A stretch of 64,000 bases of DNA from assembly GCF_032118995.1 (NCBI RefSeq), contig NC_092669.1, positions 11,208,335-11,272,334 on the forward strand. The letters run 5' to 3'. The notes under the pieces are model-generated. The model searched no databases and was not told where the DNA came from. It saw only the letters and a list, made by a program, of their open reading frames with translations. The DNA comes from Asterias amurensis. Lineage: Eukaryota > Echinodermata > Asteroidea > Forcipulatida > Asteriidae. Both the position numbers and the translations under genes were made by a program. Positions 54,529-64,000 of this stretch are shown here, one piece after another; positions within the stretch are counted from its first letter, which is position 1, and every line of letters begins with the position of its first letter.

Positions 54529-54854
54529 ACAACCATCTCCTTCAACAACTAGAAGGTAAACGATTAATCCTTTCTGTCTTTCTCTAATAACTTATCTTTG
54601 ATGATTTAAATTTTTGCCATTTAAAACAAAAATGCAGTTTAGTTGTTTGAGTCTTGTTTGCATTGTCTCATTTGCTGACAACTTTGACAAGAAAAGAGCA
54701 GGGTATTTATGCTTCATTCTTGAGGGTAAGGGCACCAAGGCATTTTCTTTTCTTTCAGGAAAAGGCGCCTTTGAGAGTTGTTTAAATGTCTATCGGAACA
54801 TTACAAGCGGCACTATAGGAGAAATACACAACCTGAGAATCGTTATTCTGTTAA

Positions 54855-55228
54855 TTAAAGCCATTGAACCCTTTCGGTAAACAGTGTTCTTCAAGGCCCA
54901 CACTTTGTGTACTACAACTTCTATATCAAATAACAAACCTTTGAAAATTTAGGCTCAATCGGTCATCGGAGTCGAGAGAAAATAACTGAAAAACCCACCC
55001 TTGTTTTTGCGCGTTTCGCCGTGTCATGACGTGTGTTTAAAAGAAATCTGTAATTCTCGTTAACGAGAATTTCTGTTGTTTTGCTGTTTTCTCAAAAAGT
55101 AAAGCATTTCATGGAAAAATATTTCAAGAGAAGTCTTTCACCATTGCCTTCTGTAAACCCTTTAAGTTATTTGTAAATCTGTGAACTTTTATTTTTTTTT
55201 CTGAACCGAAAGGGTCCAATGGCTTTAA
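54855..55228. repeat. R3 MITE, TTAA flanked
   Basis: TTAA at 54855-54858 and 55225-55228. Centre AATTCTCGTTAACGAGAATT is a perfect palindrome. Confidence 0.88.
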
Positions 55229-55373
55229 ACTGAGGGATAATTAAAAAGTGATTTTCTTTTTACCGTAATCGAAGCTTAGAAGTGCAATATTTTTTAATGC
55301 ATTATATTATAAGCTGCTGGACTTGTTACCACAAAAGGTTTTTTTTTCCAAATTTTCATTACCAACCGACAGA

Positions 55374-55706
55374 CTAAGCTTGGACGATATCAATTTATTT
55401 TATTCACGATACATCGCCGACAATATATCGCAATATTCGATATAATCGCAATTAATGAAATTTGACATCATCAGTCTTCAAACTCCAAGTGAAAGTTGTA
55501 GAAGAGAAAGTCATAGCATAAGAGAGGTGTTCTTATGACCTATTCTTCTGGTTTTACTCCAAACACATGGGGTGCAAGATGTCTCAGCTAGCAAATACAT
55601 CGCGATATATCGGTATTTCGATTAAAACCAAATCCATCAGATATCGAAATCTTTTCCAAATTAATATCGCGATATTCGATAATATCGTGATATCGCCCAA
55701 GCTTAC
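55374..55706. repeat. R13 palindromic element
   Basis: AAGCTTGGACGATATC to GATATCGCCCAAGCTTA. The same middle block (CAAGTGAAAGTTGTAGAAGA) as 34290-34665, inverted. Confidence 0.85.
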
Positions 55707-56334
55707 GACAGACCCTTTTACACATGACTCTTTACTTTTACCTCCTCTGTGTCATATATCACTTCCAAACTCTGACACTGAGTTTGTTTACTACTCGAGT
55801 CATCAAAATCTGCCGATCATGTTTATCTCCTTGGTGAAAACAACAACAACAAAACATTTGATGATGTAATTTGGCGCATATTTCACCTACTTCGGGACAA
55901 CAACAACAACAAACCTTATGATGTAATTAGACGCATCTTTAAATTTACACCAGTGATCTGTGAACTGTTTTGACTTTTCTGTCCTGTTGTCATCCTCAAA
56001 CCACTTCCTACATCCGTCCAATTGCAAACAAACTTGTCCAAGTTTTACTTGCCATTGTACGTTACGGTCATTGTTTTGATCGAAATGAAAGTAGTTAATA
56101 GTTTAATGAATTGCAGATTAAGAATTCTGACTTAAAAAAGTCGCAGATAAGGTTACATTCGTAGTATCCCGCTTCCACCCACCCAACCCACTCACCATAA
56201 AAACAGCAGTAATTGTTCAATGTAATTTTAAAAATAAACAGAGAATGACATCATGAAAAACAAATTTAGCTGAGTAATAAGAAAGAATACAATTGACGAA
56301 AAATACATTATTAGATTTAAATCAAAGCAGTTAG

Positions 56335-57300
56335 GCATATTGGGGAAAGTCCCCTTTTTTGTTCCTTTGTTATAATTTAGCTGATTCATGGAACTGGTGG
56401 GATCTTTGATGGCCTCCTAATCTGCTCATTGAACCAATATTGCATTGGGTAATAGTCTATGACTAATAATGATAATCACAATGTCAGTTCTTATTTTATC
56501 GCCCATACCCGATCCTATAGTAGCATGGTTCTGCCCAGGATTTCTTTAGTGCCGGAAAATGTTTTCCATAAATCATAATTTAAAAATAAACTCAAACAAA
56601 AGGAGTACTCACAAATTTATGGCTTTGGATACTTTTTTTCTATTGGTAAATTATTAAATTTTACATTTTTGTTTAAAACCTTTGAAAAGAAATTTCAAAT
56701 TCAATGTATAACTTTGGAAAATGTGTGGTGATCGAAAACGGGGAAAATTATTTAAGTGCTGGTTGGGGAATCCTGAGTGCAGTAGTACTCTACTACAAGT
56801 ACTACACTACTATTGTGGCCTCAGGGTTGTTTTTGTCGACAATGCTGAGCACATTTTGCTACTGTGGTTTCCTGTTCTGGATATTATGACCTGTTTCTAC
56901 AACTGACTAAAGAAGTTTTGACATTTTAAGCATATTGGGGAAAGTCCCCTTTTTAGTTCCTTTGTTATAATTAAGCTGATTCATGGAACTGGTGGGATCT
57001 TTGATGGCCTCCTTAAATCTGCTCATTGAACAATACTGCATTGGGTAATAGTCAATGACTAATAATGATAATCGCAATGTCAGTTCTTATTTCATCGCCC
57101 ATACCCGATCCTATCGTAGCATGGTTGAAATTTATGGCTTTGGACACTTTTTTCTATTGGTAAATTATTAAATTTTACATTTTTGTTTGAAACCTTTGAA
57201 AAGAAATTTCAAATTCAATTTGTAACTTTGGAAAATGTGTGGTGGTCGAAAAAGGGGAAAATTATTTAAGTGTTGGTTGGGGAATCCTGAGTGCAGGGCA
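56335..57300 (+). repeat. tandem duplication in SYCP3-SPDEF intergenic region
   Basis: Copy 1 starts at 56335 and copy 2 at 56930 with GCATATTGGGGAAAGTCCCC. Both run to GGGGAATCCTGAGTGCAG. Copy 2 lacks about 85 bp (56525-56610 of copy 1) and differs at few other sites. No gene inside; the short open frames at 56704-56906 lie in copy 1 only partly and show no family match. Confidence 0.88.
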
Positions 57301-57358
57301 GGGTACCTTGAGATCAAGGTGCTTTATCCCCTAATCATCAGACAGTCTTAAAACATTC

Positions 57359-57728
57359 CTTAAAGCCATTGGACACTTTCGGTAAACAGAATTGTCCAAA
57401 GGCCCACACTTCTTGTATCACAACTAATATAAAAACAAACCTGTAAAAATTTAGGCTCAATCGGTTATCGGAGTCGGGAGAAAATAACGAGGAAAACCCA
57501 CCCTTGTTTCCGCACGTTTCGCCGTGTCATGACATGTGTTTAAAATAAAACCGTAATTCTCGACAACGAGAATTGATAGTTGTTTTAATGTTTTCTGGAA
57601 ATGTAAAGCATTTTATGGAATAATGTTTCAAGAGAAGTCTTTCACCATTACCTTCTGTAAACCCTGTCACTTAATTGTAAATCTGTGAACTATTTTTTTT
57701 TTTTGTGCCGAAAGTGTAATGGCTTTAA
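57359..57728. repeat. R3 MITE, TTAA flanked
   Basis: TTAA at 57359-57362 and 57725-57728. Left end AGCCATTGGACACTTTCGGT, centre AATTCTCGACAACGAGAATT. Confidence 0.88.
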
Positions 57729-60185
57729 ACTTGTCAATTCCCATGAACCTAAAGCGGCTTGTTACAGCTAAGTCTTATATGGCAGTAGACTGGGCCCCTG
57801 TCTTTATCCGCAAGGATATAGACGGATCCCTGCTCCTTAGATTCAGTGATTCCATTGGATACAATGATGAATATACACGCCGGTCTTGAGGCAGGTCTCT
57901 GGCGTTATTCACAAGCCTCGAGGTGTGACGTCAGATGTTCGGGCTTATATTGCAGCTGAAACAAGGTTTATCCGACGACGCCTTCAAAGTTATATATTTT
58001 CCCTCACTCCCCCCCCCCTCCCCAATGTCTGGTTACACCACTGATAATAACAATAGTGGCCTCTTATAGAGCGCTCAGGTCCATCAACCATGACGCTCAT
58101 GGCGCCGTACAAGCAAAATTTATACAAATCCAAAACAAAATTGATTATCTGACTCAGGTTCTGGCTTTGTGGAGTGTGGGTTCGAGTCTAATCCTTTGGG
58201 TGGGACATACTTTTATAATTATTTATAGAAATTACCTGGGGCACATATTGATTTCACATTCATGTAGCCAGTACAATTCTGACTTTGCTTTTATATTGTA
58301 TTCATATGACTAATGCTTAAATGGAGTGTAAGTAAAGTTATTTTGACAGAAAGCTATTGTGTCTACCAAATTTCCAGGGCCGCATATTCCTAAGGAAAAC
58401 TTAGTATAAATGTCTTTGAGAATTATTTCAAACAAGAGAAAATAATATACAGACTTTTTTTCCGAACACAGTTAAATTGGGCCAAAGTGTTTACAGTAGA
58501 TACTATAGCTTTGAAAATCAGTTTTAAAAAAATGGTTATTACACTAACAAAGGACAAGAAATTTAGTTAACAATTCTTGCTTCTGCTTTTTGTTTTTATT
58601 ATCAATACATATTTATTAAATAAATAATCTGTTTTTTAATTTACAACGATAAAAAAAGAGTTACTACATTTAGAAATATATAAAACACTAAAAATCATAT
58701 AAATTAGCACTTGGTTTCATGTATAAATCATTAGAAATTTTCTTACCAATCAAAGTAAAAATCAAAAACAAATGCTAGCTAGATGAATGGCACTTTTGCT
58801 TTAAACAAAATAAGCAGGTTCAATTATAATTGTGTCTATTGCAAAAAACACCATTGATAGTCATGCTTATTTACAGGCTATATTATATGCTAATATTAAC
58901 CAAAACATACAATTAAGTTATTACTTAATAACTGAAAATTAAGTAATAACTTAAAAATGGTAAAAAAAATAAATTTAAAGTACAAATAATGAAAAACGTT
59001 AATGAAACAGAAGATTATATTTCATAGTATCAAAACAAATCTCCCAGGTTTCGTTTGTGTAAAGAGGATGAAATGTAGAGGGAGAAAACCTTGTTTACAA
59101 ATGGATGTTGACCTGCTTTATAGACCATGTGACCTTTGTTTACAATAAGTGTGACCTTGTACATTCTTTGGTATTTCTGGCAGGCAAGATACTGCACTGG
59201 TCATATGGGAAAGTTGACATTTTGTGTCATAACTTATTCCACATAAGTCCAAGAGTTATGAAAGTAAAAGCTGGAAATGTTTTGAGATGTGCCCCCTTTT
59301 TCTTATCAAAAGATGATAAGAATTAGACAGAGTAATCTCCATAAAATATAATTTTTTAATTTTTGTTTTATTGAGCTGTGTACAAAAAGGCTCTGTGGCT
59401 CTTTTGCTACTATGTGATGTCACAGGTCACATCATCTAGATAAGATAGTCAATAGTAATAGTAATACATAGTTCTTGTTACCGCAAACATTAACAAAATA
59501 TGGGTTACTCAGATGGGATTTGAACCCACAAACTTCCTCACTATTACAGGTAATTACAATATACTTAAGAAAAATCTAAGTGGTCTGTGTTTGCTGTAAT
59601 ACCATCTTGTCTTTTTATACAAATTACTCTGTGACAACCTACTGATTCTAAACACTCCAACAATCAAAATGTCAAGCAATGGAAAACGTTGCAAAATTAT
59701 TAATTAGTTTCATAACAAAACGATCTCAAACCTAGGACACACTATTTGGCAGTACCGTAAGAGACAGTTAAAGCAACTTACTGTTGCAATATGGTGTTCA
59801 TAGAACATACACCGATGACGCAACTTACTGTTGCAATATGGTGAAACACTTGTTTCCAGTTTTTGGTTTTCAAGAATGCTTCATAGCTTCGCTGATGACC
59901 TTTTTAAATAAATTATTTTCTTATTTTATATACACGTAGAAAAAAGTTTTCCAAAAAATTGCCTATTATACTAAGCACACTTTGTCCATAAAAATACTGT
60001 TAACAGTGTTAATTTCTGTAACATGGATAGTGTGGTGTACATGTAAAGCAAATTGTTCAGCTAACTGGTCGTTATTTTGATATAAAAAGATAATTTAAAT
60101 TTTGAAAAATAAATAGCTTATAAATTATGTAAGGTGTAAGGCAAAAGTGTCAGCTCGTGAAGCGATTCCAACTTGGGTTTAAATT
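57729..60185 (-). other. AT-rich region holding the probable SPDEF 3'UTR
   Basis: Reads downstream of the SPDEF stop on the minus strand. Very AT-rich at 58430-59050, with few repeats compared with the rest of the window. Possible poly(A) signals on the minus strand (TTTATT on plus) include 58608 and 59364. A tRNA-like SINE head is seen near 58140-58240 (GGGTTCGAGTC) and another, reversed, near 59500-59580. Confidence 0.45.
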
Positions 60186-63100
60186 CTAACATGGGTGGAC
60201 AAACTGGTAAACTAGTCGTTGTGCGATTTCTGTTTTCTTCATGATACCTTTCTTGTAGTACTGCCTAATAGAGCGACTCAATTTGTCGTAGTTCATTGCT
60301 GGTCGGTTCTTACGGAGCCCCCAAAGGCGGGCAACTTCGACTGAATCTTCAATCTTGAAAATACCTGAAGAAAAATGAATAAGAAAAGAAAATTTCATTA
60401 GCATACAGCCTAGTATGAAAAATTGGTACAATACGAATACCGTCCATTTGTAAATGGTAACTTATGTAAAACCAATGTTCTTCTGGAATCCTTGAAGGTT
60501 ATAGGCCTATGGGCTTCAGTAGTGTATTCACTTTATTTTGAAATACAAGGTCACACTTTTGTGTTCTTTGTGTTTTGCCTGTGATCCTCTGCTTCTGTGA
60601 TTCTACTTCTGTGTTGTACAATAATAGTTTTCTGTGCTACGTTTTGTTACAGATTGACTGTGTAAGTCCAGTCTGTATTCAAATACTGGTCCCAAATGTT
60701 TGAAATATGCAGGAGACTTGCACAGTATCGGTCGAAAGTATTTTGTAAGGGCAGCTGTGTGCATTATAGGGCATCTTTAGATCTTTGCTTTGGTGGGATC
60801 CAACAAAGAAAGTTATTGCTTTGGTGAGATCCAACAAATAAAGTTATTTGCTTTGGGATCCAAAACATCAAGTTCTTTGCTTTGGTTGGATTTAACAAAG
60901 TTCTTGTTTTGGTGGGATCCAACAAATCATGTTTTGTGGGATCAAACAAATAACGTTCTTTGCTTTGGGAGTCAACAAATCTTTTTTTTGTGGGATCCAA
61001 CAAATGAGTAATCATACCTTGGGGTCTGTCCAACCACCTGATGCAGTAGCCGTAAGAATCTGGCTGTACAAGTAAATCCTTCAAGAACTGCCACAAGTGA
61101 ATTCCGCCGGTGTGGTTAGGGGTCATGAAAGTGTTGGGGCCTGATGTTGGACCAGGAGAAGGGATAGATGCCTCATCTGTTGGGATAGAACAAAATAGCA
61201 AGAAAATAAATGGTTTGAAAACGTTTTTCGTTGGAACATCATGTTTGCTTGTTCATTTTGATACAGTTTGACTGTGCAAGTTTGGTGTGTATTTTAACAC
61301 TGGGGCTTGTTAAAGTGCAGGAGTTTGTTTCCTTCATTTGCAAAGATGTTTGATAAGCTTAAATAAGATGCTTACCGTCACTGTTTGACATTGAGCTTGA
61401 TGTCTCATACCCTCCCAATGAACTGAGATCCATATAACTACACTGTTCATTGCCAACAAACACTTGAGGGGCTGGAAGATGTGGGGAGAAGATGTCATCA
61501 GCTACATTAATTCTGCCAGCAGCTGTTAAAGATGAAACAAGAAAGAAGTTGTTATTTATTGTATACAGAAACAAGATGCTCGGTCAACAATCGATAGGAG
61601 ATCAGGGTCTAGGAATGTGAAAATATCAAACTTTTAGAGAGAGTTTTTTTATTTTGTTTCTGAAAACCTCATGGCCAGTGTGAAGCTAGACCAATTTTAT
61701 TGGTGGGCTCCAACTCCTGAATTTAGTCCACCAGGGGCGAAGGTTCAACTAAGTTAATCATGCTTAGATATGGGACCATCATTGTTGAAGCCGATCGGGG
61801 GAAATCTATACAGTGTATTTTGCTCAGGGTGCTGGGCTAAATTTGTTTATTCTGGGCAGGCCCCGCCCGGCATTGCCCACTGTGGCTTTAACCCTGCTTA
61901 TGGCAACATGATTGGTTAACAAAAAGATAAATTCTTATCCATCCTTACCATTCTTCCAGATATCGAGATGAGCGTATAAGATATCGCCGGACTTGGGTGA
62001 GAGTTGACGGAACTGCTCGTCTGTAAGATTGCACAAGCTCAAACCATCCATTGAGAAGAAGCCAACTTCAATCTCAGGTAGGCGATATTGATGTCTCGTC
62101 CACTCCACCCACTTCTTAACTTGTTCTGAGTTCCATCTGCAAGGATCTGTAGGAAGAAACAAAAAAGAAGGATCCAGTTAAACAATTGACTTTTATACAC
62201 AGGTGGGAACACAGCGTGGTTATTTTCTGTGACCGCGAAGAAGCAGCTCGAGATATGAGGATATTTTGTATTTGATAAACTTTCTTTCAATTTAGATGAC
62301 ATTTTTTTGTGGAGTTCCAGAATGTTTATCTACAAAAAGAATTGATTTACTGTTTCAAAAGTTGACATTTAGTGTTAATTTGTTCATATTATAGTCTCTA
62401 ATTATGTACATATTATTTGTTCAATTGACTTATCTTTGATGTATATTAAGGTCAGGTATTTAGTATTATGCAATGCGAACAATGCAATGTTTCTGTACAT
62501 ACTTTAATATAAGGTTAATGCCCCATTTTGTTTGTTGGCATAATATTGTGCAGTGTTGGTTAATTATACCAGAGAATGTTGTGTTTGCTTAAGTTGGATG
62601 TTTGTTTGTTTGTTTGTTTGTTTGTTTGTTTGTTTGTTTGTTTTTTTGTAGGGGTGTTTGTTTGTTTGTTTGTTTGTTTGTTTCTTATGGGTACTCATAC
62701 TTCTGCACATAATGCAGAAACTTGTGTGGAATTGTACTATTGTAATGTATACTATTGTAATGTATACTATTGTAATGTATACTATTGTAATGTATACTAT
62801 TACAATAATCAGAAATGTGCTCATTGTCTATCTAAATAGACACTCCTGTAACATGCATGGTAAACAACATAATACAGTACTGTAGAAAATATAGTATAGT
62901 ACTACTGTAACATGTAGAAAGTATAGTACAGTACTGTAAATGCATCAAGAAAATATAGTACTGTACAGTACTTGGATCCCAATCAACTCAAGTGACTCTT
63001 GAGTGACCTCGAGATTGATGACCTTCTCATTTTACGATTGTAAATTAAGTAGATTGACACCATTCCATTTCCAGGATATCGATAAACTTTGCGGTCCTTT

Positions 63101-64000
63101 CACAACATCCTTCCTGTTTTGTGATGTCATATCCTTCGCGATTTCTTGTGAAATTTATTGGTCATGGTCAAAAAGTTTGACACTGATTTAAGTGGACTTG
63201 AATACTTTGCAATCTGCCCCAAATTCGTGGTGAATTATCCAAGTAGTTGATTCGAGGACCATGAATAACCTTTTTAAGTTGTATCTTGTCAACTGTGAAC
63301 ATTGGTGGAAATGAAAACAGTGACATAGAATTTCCTTGTTATTTTATATGTTGCTTGTAACATGTGTTTAAGATTGGATTTGAGATTAAAGTGCGTATTT
63401 AGGAAACGCAATGTTATTATCATGTTTTCTTTTTTGTTCCTTACAAAAACTTCAGACTTATTTACTTTCTTTTTTCATTGTCCTTGACTGTAAGCATTTG
63501 TCTTGAGGTCAATGTTAGAGGCTTATTTTGTTGAGTTCCCTGTATGCTGGTATGAAATTATGAACACATTCAAGAAAGGGTATCTGTCTAATTGTCTGTC
63601 AGCCGCTGCGGAGCCTCAGTTTTGTAATGTGATTGGTCAATCCAATTGTAGGGAGCCCAAGTGCGCCCTCAGTGTTCAAGTTTCGTAATGTGATTGGTCA
63701 ATCCCAATGTACCTTATCGCAAATACTCAGTACATGCGCCTTAGGTTTTGAATGAAGTGCATGCTGGTCCAGCTAGCATTTAAGTTTGATCTCTAGCTAG
63801 ACCAGCATGCAGGGCAGGCCTCATACAACAGTGAGCACTTGCGCAATGGGTATTGGCGAAAAAGGTCTATGGAGGAAGTGCCCCCTCAGTGTTCAAGTTT
63901 ACACACCTGTTGGGATGTTGATGAGCTCGCAGGCTGTAACGATATCACCCATGACTTCTCGTACAATCAACTGTTGCACCTGATCCATATCGGCATCATA
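60186..64000 (-). CDS. SPDEF: SPDEF/Ets4-type ETS transcription factor, 5' part outside window
   Basis: Five exons read leftward: beyond 64000-63907, 62146-61949, 61522-61376, 61176-61018 and 60364-60186, all in phase (259 codons here). The second encodes a Pointed/SAM domain ([48 protein letters not shown]). It matches human SPDEF (WTEHQYRLP, EEQFRQRSP, HAHLDIWKS) better than other ETS proteins. The fourth and fifth encode the ETS domain at the extreme C-terminus: [20 protein letters not shown], then [38 protein letters not shown] and VYQFVHPC plus stop. RQYY in the recognition-helix region, in place of the usual R.YYY, is the SPDEF signature. It should bind GGA(A/T) sites in the nucleus. 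Echinoderm Ets4 belongs to this subfamily. The intron splitting the ETS domain after RPQ carries tandem repeats that reach to 6 nt from the exon. Confidence 0.94.
60785..61012. repeat. imperfect tandem repeats with GGGATCCAACAAA units
   Basis: Seven or eight units of about 25-40 bp share TTTGCTTTGG.GGGATCCAAC followed by AAAG/AAAT. They lie in the SPDEF intron directly next to the donor of exon 61176-61018. Confidence 0.82.
62600..62685. repeat. TTTG microsatellite
   Basis: Two long runs of TTTG (62600-62643 and 62656-62683) separated by a short unique piece. SPDEF intron. Confidence 0.92.
62735..62805. repeat. 15-bp tandem repeat
   Basis: Five copies of TACTATTGTAATGTA in perfect register, followed by related AGTATAGTACAGTACTGTA words to about 62975. 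SPDEF intron. Confidence 0.9.
63590..63900. repeat. small duplicated and inverted blocks in SPDEF intron
   Basis: TAATGTGATTGGTCAATCC occurs at 63626 and 63686, and CCCTCAGTGTTCAAGTTT at 63667 and 63883. An inverted repeat at 63757-63811 (GTGCATGCTGGTCCAGCTAG and complement) resembles the smaller one at 13109-13145. Confidence 0.7.

Noticed and set aside
62564-62839. Open frames rich in LFVC or NKQT repeats
   Set aside because: Translation of the TTTG microsatellite and the 15-bp tandem repeat; not genes.
1-64000. Retrovirus-like or other virus-derived elements
   Set aside because: No long terminal repeats with matching ends, and no polymerase, capsid or envelope motifs were seen; the only reverse-transcriptase-type remains are LINE tails.

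Overview
The window looks like nuclear DNA of a deuterostome animal, most likely an echinoderm and plausibly a sea star. The genes are intron-rich with short conserved exons. Between and inside them lie many copies of short palindromic DNA transposons (MITEs), tRNA-derived SINEs and CR1/L2-like LINE tails. The echinoderm call rests on gene divergence and repeat style and is an inference; the animal call is firm.

Eight genes could be traced exon by exon with agreeing splice phases. From left to right: GTF2H1, the TFIIH p62 subunit (minus, 3' end cut by the window edge at 1); two tandem secreted Kunitz-type protease inhibitor genes (plus, about 11.6-13.9 kb with one domain and 17.8-23.9 kb with three domains); PIFO/CIMAP3, a ciliary protein (plus, 25.4-29.1 kb); EIF3M, a translation initiation factor subunit (minus, 30.8-38.0 kb); an uncharacterised seven-exon gene of 394 codons (plus, 39.5-45.9 kb); SYCP3, a meiotic chromosome axis protein (plus, 47.8-54.5 kb); and an SPDEF/Ets4-type ETS transcription factor with a Pointed and an ETS domain (minus, 60.2 kb to beyond the right edge). 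No operon logic applies. The only clear functional cluster is the Kunitz pair, which shares promoter, 5' exon and upstream repeat modules and so arose by tandem duplication. The unknown gene sits next to SYCP3 in the same orientation.

The non-coding part is dominated by repeats. At least four palindromic MITE families (here R1, R2, R3, R5) end at TTAA, with many copies. Other families are R6 (TA-flanked), R7 and R18 (long terminal inverted repeats), R8, R9, R12 and R13. Several are nested: R1 in R7 (12.4 kb), R2 in an R7-like element (21.7 kb), a 720-bp element with a perfect 9-bp target duplication in R7 (41.5 kb), R9 in R1 (43.3 kb) and R1 in R18 (44.4 kb). A near-identical tandem segmental duplication occupies 6.5-9.1 kb. 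A 182-bp tandem array built partly from an EIF3M coding exon lies at 33.5-34.1 kb.

No rRNA gene, functional tRNA gene, CRISPR array or retrovirus-like element was recognised. Family names R1-R18 are local labels used only here.
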